Assembly: GCA_964575845.1 (NCBI GenBank) | Contig: CAZNSX010000002.1 | Span: 124,001 to 188,000, forward strand | Source: CAZNSX01 sp964575845 | GTDB taxonomy: Bacteria; UBA8248; CAZNSX01 | Direction of reading: 5' to 3' | Length of the DNA stretch: 64,000 nucleotides | Shown: one piece after another, positions 17,220 to 25,385 of the stretch | How positions within the stretch are numbered: the stretch's first letter is position 1 | Layout of the letters: each line of letters opens with the position of its first letter | The notes under the pieces: model-generated | Databases searched by the model: none | Told to the model about the DNA's origin: nothing | Seen by the model: the letters and a program-made list of their open reading frames with translations, nothing else | Program-made: the position numbers and the translations under genes

Positions 17220-17996
17220 TCAGGTGCCGATAACGCCCGTGAGGGGGCTCGAGGCGGTGGCGTAGAGCTTCCTGGGGATGCGCCCGGCCTCATAAGCCAG
17301 GCGCCCGGCCTCCACAGCCTTCCGCATGGCGACGGCCATCTTCATGGGGTCATCTGCACCGGCTATACTGGTATTTATAAGCACAGCGGTGGAGCCCATC
17401 TCCATGGCGATTGCGGCATCGCTGGCCGTGCCCACGCCGGCATCCACGATAACGGGCACCTTCGCCGACTCCAGGATTATCTGGAGATTAAAGGGATTCC
17501 TTATCCCGAGACCCGACCCTATTGGAGCAGCCAACGGCATGACCACCGGGCAGCCAAGCTCTTCGAGCCTCTTGCACACAATAACGTCATCACTGGTGTA
17601 AGGCAGCACGGTGAACCCATCGTCGAGCAGAATCTTGGCGGCCTTGAGAAGGCCCTCGTTATCGGGAAAAAGGGTCTTCTCATCTCCTATGACCTCGAGC
17701 TTGACCCAGTCGGTGCCCAGAGCCTCTCGCCCCAGGCGCGCCGTCACCACCGCGTCCTCCACCGAGTAGCAGCCAGCCGTATTGGGCAGGATGAGATACT
17801 TATCGGGGTCGATATAATCCAGAAGGGACTCCTTCGAGCGGTCGGTCAGGTTAACCCGCCGGATGGCCACCGTCACTATCTCGGCGCCGCTGGCCTCGAT
17901 GGCCTGTCGGGTCTGCTCGAAGGAGGCATATTTTCCGGTGCCAATCAGGAGTCGAGACTTAAACTCCCTGCCGGCGAGTGTATAAGTAGATGTCAT
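17220..17996 (-). CDS. thiG: thiazole synthase
   Basis: A 258-residue protein of normal ThiG length. ThiG condenses 1-deoxy-D-xylulose 5-phosphate, dehydroglycine (or glycine-derived imine) and the ThiS thiocarboxylate to the thiazole ring of thiamine. Hallmarks include RLLIGTGKY near the start, VTVAIRR with the adjacent NLTD, VLPNTAGC-like LPNTAGCYS and PVIVDAGVGTASDAA. The ATG at 17996 follows GGGAAGGAG. It lies 49 bp downstream of thiS and upstream of the ThiE/TenI gene. No thiF or thiH/thiO is in the window, so sulfur activation must be encoded elsewhere. Confidence 0.95.
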   Translation of the reverse strand: MTSTYTLAGREFKSRLLIGTGKYASFEQTRQAIEASGAEIVTVAIRRVNLTDRSKESLLDYIDPDKYLILPNTAGCYSVEDAVVTARLGREALGTDWVKLEVIGDEKTLFPDNEGLLKAAKILLDDGFTVLPYTSDDVIVCKRLEELGCPVVMPLAAPIGSGLGIRNPFNLQIILESAKVPVIVDAGVGTASDAAIAMEMGSTAVLINTSIAGADDPMKMAVAMRKAVEAGRLAYEAGRIPRKLYATASSPLTGVIGT

Positions 17997-18045
17997 GACA
18001 GCTCCTTCCCTTCTTTTTTAGGTGGGGCGTAATGCGCGCCGGGCC

Positions 18046-18246
18046 CTAACCGCCGCCCACAGCCCTTATTATCTCCAGCCTGTCCCCCTCCTGGAGCTCC
18101 ACTTGGGAGAACCGGCCCCTGGGGATGACCTCCATATTGACGGCAACGGCTATATGGGGCTGGCTGAGCTCGAGCCTCTCAAGGAGTTTTTCCACGGTGA
18201 GGGGCCCAGGAAACTCTCGAGGGTCACCATTCACTATGAGCCGCAC
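18046..18246 (-). CDS. thiS: sulfur carrier protein ThiS
   Basis: A 66-residue ubiquitin-fold protein beginning MRLIVNGDPREF and ending AVGGG. The C-terminal Gly-Gly is adenylated and converted to a thiocarboxylate that donates sulfur to ThiG. Normal ThiS is about 65 residues. It is the first gene of the thiS-thiG-thiE/tenI run on the minus strand. The 330 bp upstream carry no recognisable TPP aptamer (see separate entry). Confidence 0.92.
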   Translation of the reverse strand: MRLIVNGDPREFPGPLTVEKLLERLELSQPHIAVAVNMEVIPRGRFSQVELQEGDRLEIIRAVGGG

Positions 18247-18577
18247 CGATTGTAAAATCCCTCAAGATTTGGATTCACCTTCCCTCAACGGGAAAGCCCC
18301 TTACCTTTAGCAGAACTCAACCCGCAAGAGTCCCCGGCGTCACCTGATGGCTCCCCCTCAAGCGCCGGGAACCGACTGAAGCTTCCTGCAATCCAGATTC
18401 AGGGCTCTTCCTGGGTTAAGTTTAACCTTCTAAGAACATTATTTTCAATCCCTAAGAATCTGTCAAGGTCTAATTGCCAGAGCGGAGGCGCTCCCTGAAA
18501 GCAAATGTTTTGACTTGAAAAGATGCCGTAAGAAATGCAAAATTATATAAAAGCTTTTGGCAGGAGGTACGGGCTGA
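18247..18577. other. structured intergenic region between thiS and the gene at 18578
   Basis: No gene is seen in 331 bp. Two hairpins stand out. CCCGGCG at 18333-18339 pairs with CGCCGGG at 18363-18369 around a 23-base loop. A CTGAA/TTCAG stem is centred near 18390. Neither is followed by a T-run. On the minus strand they would lie in the thiS leader, but the CTGAGA and CTGGATAAT-type motifs of a TPP riboswitch are not found. AGGAGG near 18562 is the ribosome site of the plus-strand gene. Confidence 0.45.
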
Positions 18578-19099
18578 GTGCTTAGACCCGGTCTCAGAGT
18601 ACCCGTAGAACATCCTCTCAGGCGGCTTCTCGGCGACCTCACAGCCACTAGCTTTGAGACGGTAGGCGCTTACGACAGGGAACTCATCTCCTATCTATCT
18701 GAGATGCTGGTAGATTTCGTTCACATCGATAATCTTTACTGCATAAGCGCCAAGACCGGCCGCCGAATGGAGTATGTGGTGGATATGCTCATGGGGGCCT
18801 CCGAGCCAGGGCCCGTTCCTGAGCGGGAGATGCGAAAACACATCGGAGACTATTGTCTTTTCTTCACGGGCTTCTATCCCGAGAGTCTGGCGGCGCGGAA
18901 AGTCGGTCCCGACTATTACGTGGAGCAAGGGAAGTCGGCTTACTGGAAGGTGTCCCTTTTCGATGAGCCCCAACCTTCGGCGGCCCTTTTCAAAAGGCTC
19001 TCAGATAAGTTTGAGTTGTGCGTCCGCGCGCTGAACGTGGAGAAGAGCTTTCTTCAGGACCCCTTCTATCGCTATCTCATGCGGCAGATAGGCTATTGA
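18578..19099 (+). CDS. conserved-looking protein of unknown function
   Basis: A 173-residue protein not recognised with confidence. The GTG at 18578 has AGGAGG about ten bases upstream. It is soluble and rich in aromatic residues. A central HIGDYCLFFTGFYPE stretch followed by DYYVEQGKSAYWKVS looks like a conserved core, and there is no signal peptide or membrane segment. It is followed after 67 bp by a PPIase gene in the same direction, and this is the only context hint. The G+C-biased third positions match the neighbours, supporting a real gene. Confidence 0.65.
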   Translation: MLRPGLRVPVEHPLRRLLGDLTATSFETVGAYDRELISYLSEMLVDFVHIDNLYCISAKTGRRMEYVVDMLMGASEPGPVPEREMRKHIGDYCLFFTGFYPESLAARKVGPDYYVEQGKSAYWKVSLFDEPQPSAALFKRLSDKFELCVRALNVEKSFLQDPFYRYLMRQIGY

Positions 19100-19166
19100 G
19101 CATCGGGTCGAAAGTGCCCGTAAATGACGGTAGTGTTTGGGGTCTGCCTTTCCGGGGGGAAAGATT

Positions 19167-20066
19167 GTGAGGACTCAACGCATCCTCTTATGGATTGTGC
19201 CTGCTGCCCTGGCGGTTTCCCTTGGTTTTGGGGCAGCAGCCCTCCGCGAGCCCGAATCATGGGCTCAGAGCGCTCCGCAGGGGGCAAAGCTTTCCGAGGA
19301 CGAGGTGCTTGCCGAGGTCAACGGAACTCCTATCAAAGTAGGAGACATCCGTCGCCGCCTGGAAGGACTCCCTCCACAGGTGCGGATAAAGGCTCTCGCA
19401 GATAAGGATAAGCTGCTGGTCGAGCTCATCGGAAATGAGCTCCTTTACCAGGAAGCTAAAAAGGAGGGTCTTGACCGTCATCCCTCAGTGCAGCTCCGCA
19501 TCGACAATATCCGTAAGGCTCTGGCCATTGAGCAATTGATAGACCAACGTGTTGTCGCGAAAGTGCAGGTCAGCCCCAAAGAGATTAGGGATTATTATGA
19601 CGAGAACAAGGAACGTTACCGGCAGGAGGAGAGCGTTACGGCCAGCCACATCTTGGTCAGAACAAAGGAGGAGGCCCAAAGAGTTCTTGAGGAGCTGAGA
19701 AGGGGAAGGGATTTCGAAGCGGTGGCGAAGGAGAAATCGATTGATTCCACGGCTTCCAGCGGCGGAGTCCTGGGGACTTTCAGCCGCGGTCAGATGCTCC
19801 CGGCCTTCGAGAAGGTTGCCTTTTCCTTAAGGGTGGGCGAGATAAGTGAACCAGTCGAGACTCAATTGGGCTACCACATCATCAAGGTTTCAGAGCACAC
19901 TGAACCCCTTCAGCTCAGGTTCGAGGAAGTGGGAACGGAGATCGAGCAGGAGCTCCTTCAGCAGAAAAGAAGGGCGCTCTTCCAGAAGATGTTGAAGGAG
20001 CTGGAGGAAAAGGCCACTATTCGTATCCACAAGGAGAGGCTTGAGAAGCTAGGGGAAGCCCCCTAG
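19167..20066 (+). CDS. exported peptidyl-prolyl isomerase (SurA/PrsA/parvulin type)
   Basis: About 299 residues from the GTG at 19167 (GGGGGGA upstream); a TTG at 19137 is an alternative. The N-terminus has Arg residues followed by a hydrophobic segment (ILLWIVPAALAVSLGF), a signal peptide or anchor. A SurA-N-like chaperone region (VLAEVNGTPIKVGDI) follows. The parvulin domain has the family blocks ASHILVRTKEEAQ, SSGGVLGTFSRGQM and QLGYHIIKV. A coiled, charged tail closes the protein. It assists folding of exported proteins in the periplasm or at the cell surface. Its last 18 bp overlap the end of the convergent PerR/Fur gene. Confidence 0.9.
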   Translation: MRTQRILLWIVPAALAVSLGFGAAALREPESWAQSAPQGAKLSEDEVLAEVNGTPIKVGDIRRRLEGLPPQVRIKALADKDKLLVELIGNELLYQEAKKEGLDRHPSVQLRIDNIRKALAIEQLIDQRVVAKVQVSPKEIRDYYDENKERYRQEESVTASHILVRTKEEAQRVLEELRRGRDFEAVAKEKSIDSTASSGGVLGTFSRGQMLPAFEKVAFSLRVGEISEPVETQLGYHIIKVSEHTEPLQLRFEEVGTEIEQELLQQKRRALFQKMLKELEEKATIRIHKERLEKLGEAP

Positions 20067-20516
20067 GGAAAGGAGTTTTTGCTCTTCCATCCCTTCTCTT
20101 TGACAGTTCGGGCAGTAGCCCTTGAACTTGAGCCCCAGGGAGAGTAGGTTGTACCCCGAATGCCGGGCGGCTTCCTCCTCCAGGCCTTTGGGGCATTCGA
20201 GGTCAAGGTCTTTTATCTCCCCGCACCTCAGGCAGATGACGTGAGAGTGAGGGGAGGGGTTTCCGTCAAAACGGCCCATTCCACTCCCCACATCCAGCTT
20301 GCGGATAATATTGTGGTCTTTCATGAGCTGCAGGTTACGGTAGATAGTGCCCAGGCTTACGTTAGGGATTTTGACTTTGACGCGGTCATAGAGCCAGTCG
20401 GCCGAGGGGTGGGAAGGGGAGTCCTTGAGGACCTCCAGGATGACCTGGCGCTGCCTGGTTATCTTGAGCCCTCTACTGTGAAAATTCACTTTGGTGCTGC
20501 GCGGCTCCTCGTACAT
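20049..20516 (-). CDS. Fur family transcriptional regulator, PerR-like
   Basis: A 155-residue regulator. The winged-helix domain includes KITRQRQVILEVL and SLGTIYRNLQLM. The dimerisation domain has structural-zinc pairs CLRCG and CPNC, and metal-ligand candidates in RFDGNPSPHSHVIC. The pattern of a GRFDGN Asp and nearby His residues is more PerR-like than Fur-like. PerR proteins sense peroxide through Fe-catalysed His oxidation and repress peroxide-defence and haem genes. A promoter and a Per-box-like site lie directly upstream, suggesting autoregulation. The 3' end overlaps the PPIase gene by 18 bp. Confidence 0.9.
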   Translation of the reverse strand: MYEEPRSTKVNFHSRGLKITRQRQVILEVLKDSPSHPSADWLYDRVKVKIPNVSLGTIYRNLQLMKDHNIIRKLDVGSGMGRFDGNPSPHSHVICLRCGEIKDLDLECPKGLEEEAARHSGYNLLSLGLKFKGYCPNCQREGMEEQKLLSLGGFP

Positions 20517-20574
20517 GGCTCCATCCTCTTAATAAGTCGGCTGGGAAAGCCTGGCCAGATTCAAAAAATAGCTA

Positions 20575-20589
20575 TTATGAAAATTAATA
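20575..20589. promoter_or_regulatory. Per-box-like operator at the perR/fur-family promoter
   Basis: TTATGAAAATTAATA matches the Bacillus Per-box consensus TTATAATnATTATAA at 10 of 14 informative positions. It overlaps the -10 element and predicted start of the regulator's own promoter. The region is AT-rich, so chance similarity is possible. Confidence 0.35.
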
Positions 20590-20614
20590 TAAAGCTTTGT
20601 GATTTTTTTATCAA
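20586..20614 (-). promoter_or_regulatory. sigma70-type promoter of the Fur/PerR-family gene
   Basis: On the minus strand TTGATA (20614-20609), a 17-base spacer and TATATT (20591-20586), in an AT-rich block. Transcription would start near 20579, about 60 bases before the ATG at 20516. The remainder of the intergenic stretch up to 20748 shows no gene. Confidence 0.55.
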
Positions 20615-20748
20615 CTTCAAAATCATAAAAATGGATTGTCATCCATCAGCCCCCTTGCCTTGGGCAGAAGATTAGGGAATAATCGAATGGGAATGTGACG
20701 GGTGTTGGCATCCATGAGGGAGGCGGCTGAGGGGACCGCGGGCGAAGC

Positions 20749-20764
20749 TAGCGTTTTCACGCTA
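20749..20764. repeat. 16-bp perfect inverted repeat upstream of nrdJ
   Basis: TAGCGT and ACGCTA form a perfect 6-bp inverted repeat around TTTC, followed by AAATTTTTT. It could be a weak terminator or an operator just upstream of the nrdJ promoter. No terminating gene is obvious on the plus strand. Confidence 0.4.
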
Positions 20765-20775
20765 AATTTTTTCTC

Positions 20776-20805
20776 TTGACAGATACAACATCTTGTATGT
20801 ATATT
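20776..20805 (+). promoter_or_regulatory. nrdJ promoter with embedded NrdR-box-like palindrome
   Basis: TTGACA at 20776-20781, an 18-base spacer and TATATT at 20800-20805. Between them, 20783-20798 is ATACAACATCTTGTAT, a 16-bp palindrome (ATACAA/TTGTAT) close to the NrdR box consensus acaCwAtATaTwGtgt. NrdR is the zinc-ribbon/ATP-cone repressor of ribonucleotide reductase genes. A box between -35 and -10 is a classic repression position. The second box often seen about 15-16 bp away is not evident. Confidence 0.55.
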
Positions 20806-20909
20806 TACATGGTACCACCACATAATGGGCCGAAGTTCTCCCTCCCTGGCTTTAAAGTTACACATGGAGAGGGATTTTTCCGTTTTGATTGAGTGATTTT
20901 GAGGTCCTT

Positions 20910-23360
20910 ATGGTTGAAATGGAAAAGGCAAGCAGTAACGGGCGCAGTCGATTGCTCCTCTTCGACACTTTGGTCAAGGAAAAGGGCATGGAGGTCGAGA
21001 GGGCTGCCCGTATCTCCGCCCGCATAGGCAAGGAGGTGCCAGAGGAAAAGCTCAGCCACATGAGCAGAGAGGAGATCTCCTCCCTCATCGAGGCTCGGCT
21101 GGCCGAGTTCGAGCCCGAGCCTCCGGAAGCCTCTCCTCCCAGTGAGGTGGAACTCGCCCTCACGCCAAATGCCATGGCGGTGCTTGCCCGCCGCTACCTC
21201 AAGAAGGGCCCCGACGGCAAGCCCTGCGAGAAGCCTGGGGAGATGTTCGCCCGAGTGGCCCGAAATATCGCAAGTGCGGAGCTCCTCTACGACCCCGATG
21301 CCGACGTCCCCTCCACAGAGAGGGCATTCTATGAGTTTATGGCGGGCTTGGAGTTCATGCCCAACTCCCCCACCCTCATGAACGCGGGTCGTGAGCTCCA
21401 GCAGCTCTCCGCCTGCTTTGTCCTCCCCATAGAGGACTCCATGGAGAGCATATTCGAGACCATAAAGGACACGGCCCTCATACATAAGAGCGGGGGCGGC
21501 ACCGGCTTTTCCTTCTCGCGGCTAAGACCCAAGAACAGCAAGGTCAAAACCACCGGCGGGGTCTCGAGCGGACCCATCTCATTCCTCAAGGTTTTCAACT
21601 CCGCCACCGAGGCGGTGAAGCAGGGTGGCACCCGCCGGGGGGCCAATATGGGAATCCTTCGGGTGGATCATCCCGATATCCTGGGCTTCATCACCTGCAA
21701 GCGGGATAACTCCGAGATCACCAATTTCAACATATCGGTGGCCCTCACATCCGAGTTCATGAGGGCGGTGGAGCGGGATGAGGAGTACTCTCTCATCGAG
21801 CCGCACACAGGCCACGAGAGCGGGCGGCTTCGCGCAAGGGAGGTCTTCCGGCGCATAATGGAGGGGGCCTGGGCCAACGGCGAGCCGGGCGTAATCTTCC
21901 TCGACCGCATGAATGAGGGGAACCCCACCCCCGCGCTGGGCCCCATCGAGAGCACCAATCCCTGCGGGGAGCAGCCCCTTCTGCCGTATGAATCCTGCAA
22001 TCTGGGGTCCATAAACCTGAGCCGGATGCTCAAGAGGGAAGGAGGGAAAGCCCGCATCGATTTCGGCGGGCTCGCGCGGGTGGTGGAGACGGCCGTTCGT
22101 TTTCTCGATGACGTGATTGGAGTCAACCGCTACCCCTTGGACGCGATAGAGAGGATGACCCAGGCCAACCGGAAGGTCGGCCTGGGCGTCATGGGCTTCG
22201 CCGATACGCTCTTCCGCATGGAGGTCCCCTATGACAGCGAGGCGGCCATAAAGGTAGCAGAAGAGCTCATGGGCTTCATCCTGGCCGCCGCGCGCAAGGC
22301 TTCAGGGGCGCTCGCCAGGGAGAGAGGCCCGTTCCCGAACTTCCCCCTGAGCATATATGCCGAGAGGGGGATGGCCCCCTTGAGGAACGCCACGACCACC
22401 ACGATAGCTCCCACGGGCACCATAAGCATCATCGCCGGCTGCTCGAGCGGCATAGAGCCCATCTTCGCCCTGGCCTTCACGCGAAACGTGATGGACCGGG
22501 ACGAGCTGCCCGAGGTTCACCCGTACTTCGAAGAGGTGGCCCGGAGGGAGGGCTTCTGGAGCCCTGAGCTCATGCAGAAGGTGGCGAGGCTGGGCAGGGT
22601 GAGGGGCCTTGAGGAAGTGCCCGAGCACTGGCAGCGGGTCTTCGTCACGGCCCATGACATAACCCCGGAGTGGCACGTGAGGATCCAGGCGGCATTCCAG
22701 AAGTACACCGATAACGCCGTCTCCAAGACCGTGAACTTCCCGCGGGAGGCCACTGTGGAGGACGTGCAGCAGGTGTATGAGCTCGCCTACCGCCTGGGCT
22801 GTAAGGGCGTCACCATATACAGGGATGGAAGCCGGGAGGAGCAGGTACTCTCCCTGGGGGTCAAGGAGAAGGCGCCGAAGGAGCCCCTGCAGATAAGCCC
22901 AAGGCCCAGGCCCGAGCTCATCTACGGGGCGACCTATCGGGTGAGGACGGGATGCGGGAACCTCTACGTCACCGTGAATGAGGACGAGACAGGCCGTCCC
23001 TTCGAGGTCTTCACCCAGATGGGCAAGGCCGGGGGATGCGCGGCCTCGCAGAATGAGGCCATGGGAAGGCTCGTCTCCCTGGCCCTGCGTTCGGGGATAG
23101 AGCTGCGCCAGGTCGTGAAGCAGCTGAAGGGGATAAGCTGTCACTCCCCCGTCTGGCAGAATGGGGAGAGGATACTCTCCTGCGCAGATGCCATAGCCCG
23201 CGCCCTTGAGAAGTACATCCTGAGGAAGGAGTCGAAACCGCCGATACCCATCAGCAAGGCGGTCAAGAGGATTGCCGGAGCCTGCCCCGAGTGCGGCTCC
23301 AGCCTGGAGCACGCGGAAGGGTGCCTTGTCTGCCGCTCCTGCGGGTACACGAAGTGCTGA
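20910..23360 (+). CDS. nrdJ: adenosylcobalamin-dependent (class II) ribonucleotide reductase
   Basis: About 816 residues from the ATG at 20910 (GAGGT upstream); TTG at 20889 is an alternative. It reduces ribonucleotides to deoxyribonucleotides with B12 as radical source. Core motifs are PNSPTLMNAG, SACFVLP, HKSGGGTGFSFS, STNPCGEQPL, with radical and redox Cys residues in CGEQ and elsewhere, and TTTIAPTGTISI. A TSCPD domain (RTGCGNLYVTVNEDE) and a C-terminal zinc-like tail (CPECG...CRSCGYTKC) complete the usual architecture. It is followed 15 bp later by dcd, so dNTP supply genes are cotranscribed. An NrdR-box-like site lies in the promoter. Confidence 0.95.
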   Translation: MVEMEKASSNGRSRLLLFDTLVKEKGMEVERAARISARIGKEVPEEKLSHMSREEISSLIEARLAEFEPEPPEASPPSEVELALTPNAMAVLARRYLKKGPDGKPCEKPGEMFARVARNIASAELLYDPDADVPSTERAFYEFMAGLEFMPNSPTLMNAGRELQQLSACFVLPIEDSMESIFETIKDTALIHKSGGGTGFSFSRLRPKNSKVKTTGGVSSGPISFLKVFNSATEAVKQGGTRRGANMGILRVDHPDILGFITCKRDNSEITNFNISVALTSEFMRAVERDEEYSLIEPHTGHESGRLRAREVFRRIMEGAWANGEPGVIFLDRMNEGNPTPALGPIESTNPCGEQPLLPYESCNLGSINLSRMLKREGGKARIDFGGLARVVETAVRFLDDVIGVNRYPLDAIERMTQANRKVGLGVMGFADTLFRMEVPYDSEAAIKVAEELMGFILAAARKASGALARERGPFPNFPLSIYAERGMAPLRNATTTTIAPTGTISIIAGCSSGIEPIFALAFTRNVMDRDELPEVHPYFEEVARREGFWSPELMQKVARLGRVRGLEEVPEHWQRVFVTAHDITPEWHVRIQAAFQKYTDNAVSKTVNFPREATVEDVQQVYELAYRLGCKGVTIYRDGSREEQVLSLGVKEKAPKEPLQISPRPRPELIYGATYRVRTGCGNLYVTVNEDETGRPFEVFTQMGKAGGCAASQNEAMGRLVSLALRSGIELRQVVKQLKGISCHSPVWQNGERILSCADAIARALEKYILRKESKPPIPISKAVKRIAGACPECGSSLEHAEGCLVCRSCGYTKC

Positions 23361-23375
23361 AGGGGTTTTGCCGGG

Positions 23376-23930
23376 GTGAGCATAAAATCCGACAAGTGGA
23401 TAAGGCGCATGGCTCTGGAGCACCGGATGATAGAGCCCTTCGTGGAAAGCCAGGTGCGCGCGGGGACCATTTCCTACGGGCTCTCCTCCTATGGTTATGA
23501 CATCCGCATAGCAGACGATTTCCACATCTTCACCAACGTAAACACCACCATCGTTGACCCCAAGGACTTTGACGAGCGCTCCCTCGTTCGCGTCCAGCGG
23601 GAGACCTGCATCATCCCCCCGAACTCCTTCGTCCTCGCGCGGACGGTGGAGTACTTCCGCATCCCCCGCAACATCCTCACCGTTTGCGTCGGTAAATCCA
23701 CCTACGCCCGCTGCGGCATCATCGTAAACGTGACCCCCTTTGAGCCCGAGTGGGAGGGCCACGCCACCCTCGAGATCTCCAACACCACCCCCCTTCCGGC
23801 CAAAATCTACGCCAACGAGGGCATCGCCCAGGTCCTCTTCTTCGAGGGTGATGAAGAGCCCAACGTCTCCTATGCCGATAAGAAAGGCAAATACCAGGCT
23901 CAAAAAGGGGTGACGCTTCCGAGGCTGTAG
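23376..23930 (+). CDS. dcd: dCTP deaminase
   Basis: A 184-residue enzyme with a GTG start at 23376. It deaminates dCTP to dUTP, the precursor for dTMP. Family motifs are SSYGYDIRI near the N-terminus, GKSTYARCGI and VTPFEPEWEGH around the active site (Glu in the latter), and a C-terminal YQAQKGVTLPRL, matching the conserved KYQ(x)QxG tail. It is 15 bp downstream of nrdJ, consistent with a shared nucleotide-metabolism operon. The 126 bp that follow mark the border to an AT-richer island. Confidence 0.95.
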   Translation: MSIKSDKWIRRMALEHRMIEPFVESQVRAGTISYGLSSYGYDIRIADDFHIFTNVNTTIVDPKDFDERSLVRVQRETCIIPPNSFVLARTVEYFRIPRNILTVCVGKSTYARCGIIVNVTPFEPEWEGHATLEISNTTPLPAKIYANEGIAQVLFFEGDEEPNVSYADKKGKYQAQKGVTLPRL

Positions 23931-24056
23931 GGGGCGGGCTATCAGGCGTGCCGGGTCGAGAGACGCATGGGATTCGTGTTTTCGAGGTCGAAAATACCGG
24001 GCTACTGAATTGACCTCGGCATAGGCTGCAGCAATTGTAGTAGAGGTAAATAATTT

Positions 24057-25385
24057 ATGACGGTTGAACTTCATATGCTGCCGGTTCCCGATGGTGACGC
24101 CACGCTAATTATAGACCGTTCGAAAGGACGGTCGTATTCTCTTCTTATTGATACCGGATTAGCAAAGGAAGAGGTGGTATCATACCTTCAGAGTGTCGGC
24201 ATATATCATCTTGACCTCATAATTCTTTCACATCCAGACCTAGACCATCTGCAAGGGCTTTTATCCATAATTGATAACCCGTTAATTTCTGTTGACCGCA
24301 TATGGTGTTTTGACCTTTCATTTTTGAAGGAATTTGTCACTACAGGGAAGTTGCCCCAGCCGAAAGATCCCACGCATAAGATTATCTACTTTAGGTTCGT
24401 AAGCACTTTAGTGGAAATGGATAAGGTGCTCAACATAGCTCGGGGAAAGAGAATCCCGGCTTTCCAAGTATCTGAAGGGTACAGAATAAATCTCGGTAGC
24501 CTTCATTTAGAAGTTCTTTATCCCTGGGATGGATTTTATAACGCTCTGCGTAGTCCGGTAAAGTTGAAAGCGCTGCTTCGCAAGAAATGGCCGGAGGACT
24601 GGATACCTCATGATTGGCCAAGGGACAATATTGAAGGCGAGCAATTGCCGTTTGCCCGTAAAATAAGAGTATCTCAAAAACAAGAGGTTTTAGAAAATCT
24701 CTTGGATAATTTTGAATCTGTTGATATCGAAGAAACGAACCCTTTAGCGGTTCCAGAGGTAGAAGAAAGCGAGGAATCAGAAGTAGACTTGTTGGAAAGC
24801 GGGAACGATAAAATATTCCCAATCTCACTGCTTGGTACGCTTTATAACAACTTAAGCATTGTTGTTAAGATTCATGTTCTGGGTGGGATTAACTCTCCTG
24901 TTATGCTTTTCCCTGGGGATTTGGCAGATTGGACTTATCTTATTAGAAGAAGGCTTTTTGACCTTACAGCACATATCTTTAAATACCCACATCACGGGAG
25001 TGCAGGACCATGGATCAGCCGACAACTATTCAAAAGATATCCGTTGCCGTTTACGAATTGTCCATACGGTCCATGGTGTCACCCAGATTGTTGTGATTGG
25101 CAGCACCGTCTCTGGAAAAAGGTATATAATTGTATTTTTCACTCTTGCAGTACTCCAGTATTTCGTGAAGTCGTACGACCAAGTCACACATTAGTTTTCC
25201 CGTATCCTTCACAAAGGTTGCCCCAAAATAATATGTTTGCTCAAGGCATGGGTAAAATCCATGCCAACCGAAGAGATGAGGCTTTCGGTACGTTAAATGA
25301 CCGCAAAAATCCTCCTGTCCCGCATGTTCTGAAAATTGGCAAAGAAAAATGTAAAATCGAGGTTCTTGGTCATGGAAGAGCCTAA
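24057..25385 (+). CDS. ComEC/Rec2-type metallo-beta-lactamase fold protein (stand-alone)
   Basis: A 442-residue protein of clearly lower G+C than its neighbours (24 of 60 bases at 24241-24300, against 40 of 60 at 22561-22620). Metal-site motifs are ILSHPDLDHLQG near residue 57 (the HxDxDH form common in ComEC-like domains), LFPGDLADW near 285 and FKYPHHGSAG near 307. There are no membrane segments, unlike true ComEC. An acidic linker (EEVEESEESEVD-type) splits the domain at about residues 220-248. A Cys/Trp-rich patch with several CxxxCC-like Cys follows near 335-360. Stand-alone proteins of this type occur in mobile and defence-like loci; activity here is unknown. Confidence 0.78.
   Translation: MTVELHMLPVPDGDATLIIDRSKGRSYSLLIDTGLAKEEVVSYLQSVGIYHLDLIILSHPDLDHLQGLLSIIDNPLISVDRIWCFDLSFLKEFVTTGKLPQPKDPTHKIIYFRFVSTLVEMDKVLNIARGKRIPAFQVSEGYRINLGSLHLEVLYPWDGFYNALRSPVKLKALLRKKWPEDWIPHDWPRDNIEGEQLPFARKIRVSQKQEVLENLLDNFESVDIEETNPLAVPEVEESEESEVDLLESGNDKIFPISLLGTLYNNLSIVVKIHVLGGINSPVMLFPGDLADWTYLIRRRLFDLTAHIFKYPHHGSAGPWISRQLFKRYPLPFTNCPYGPWCHPDCCDWQHRLWKKVYNCIFHSCSTPVFREVVRPSHTLVFPYPSQRLPQNNMFAQGMGKIHANRRDEAFGTLNDRKNPPVPHVLKIGKEKCKIEVLGHGRA

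Noticed and set aside
18247..18480. TPP riboswitch upstream of thiS
   Set aside because: The conserved CTGAGA and CTGGATAAT-like motifs are not present in either orientation.
22302..24074. 590-codon open frame on the minus strand across nrdJ and dcd
   Set aside because: It is antisense to clear genes in G+C-rich DNA, where stop-free shadow frames are common; its translation resembles no protein and has no ribosome site.
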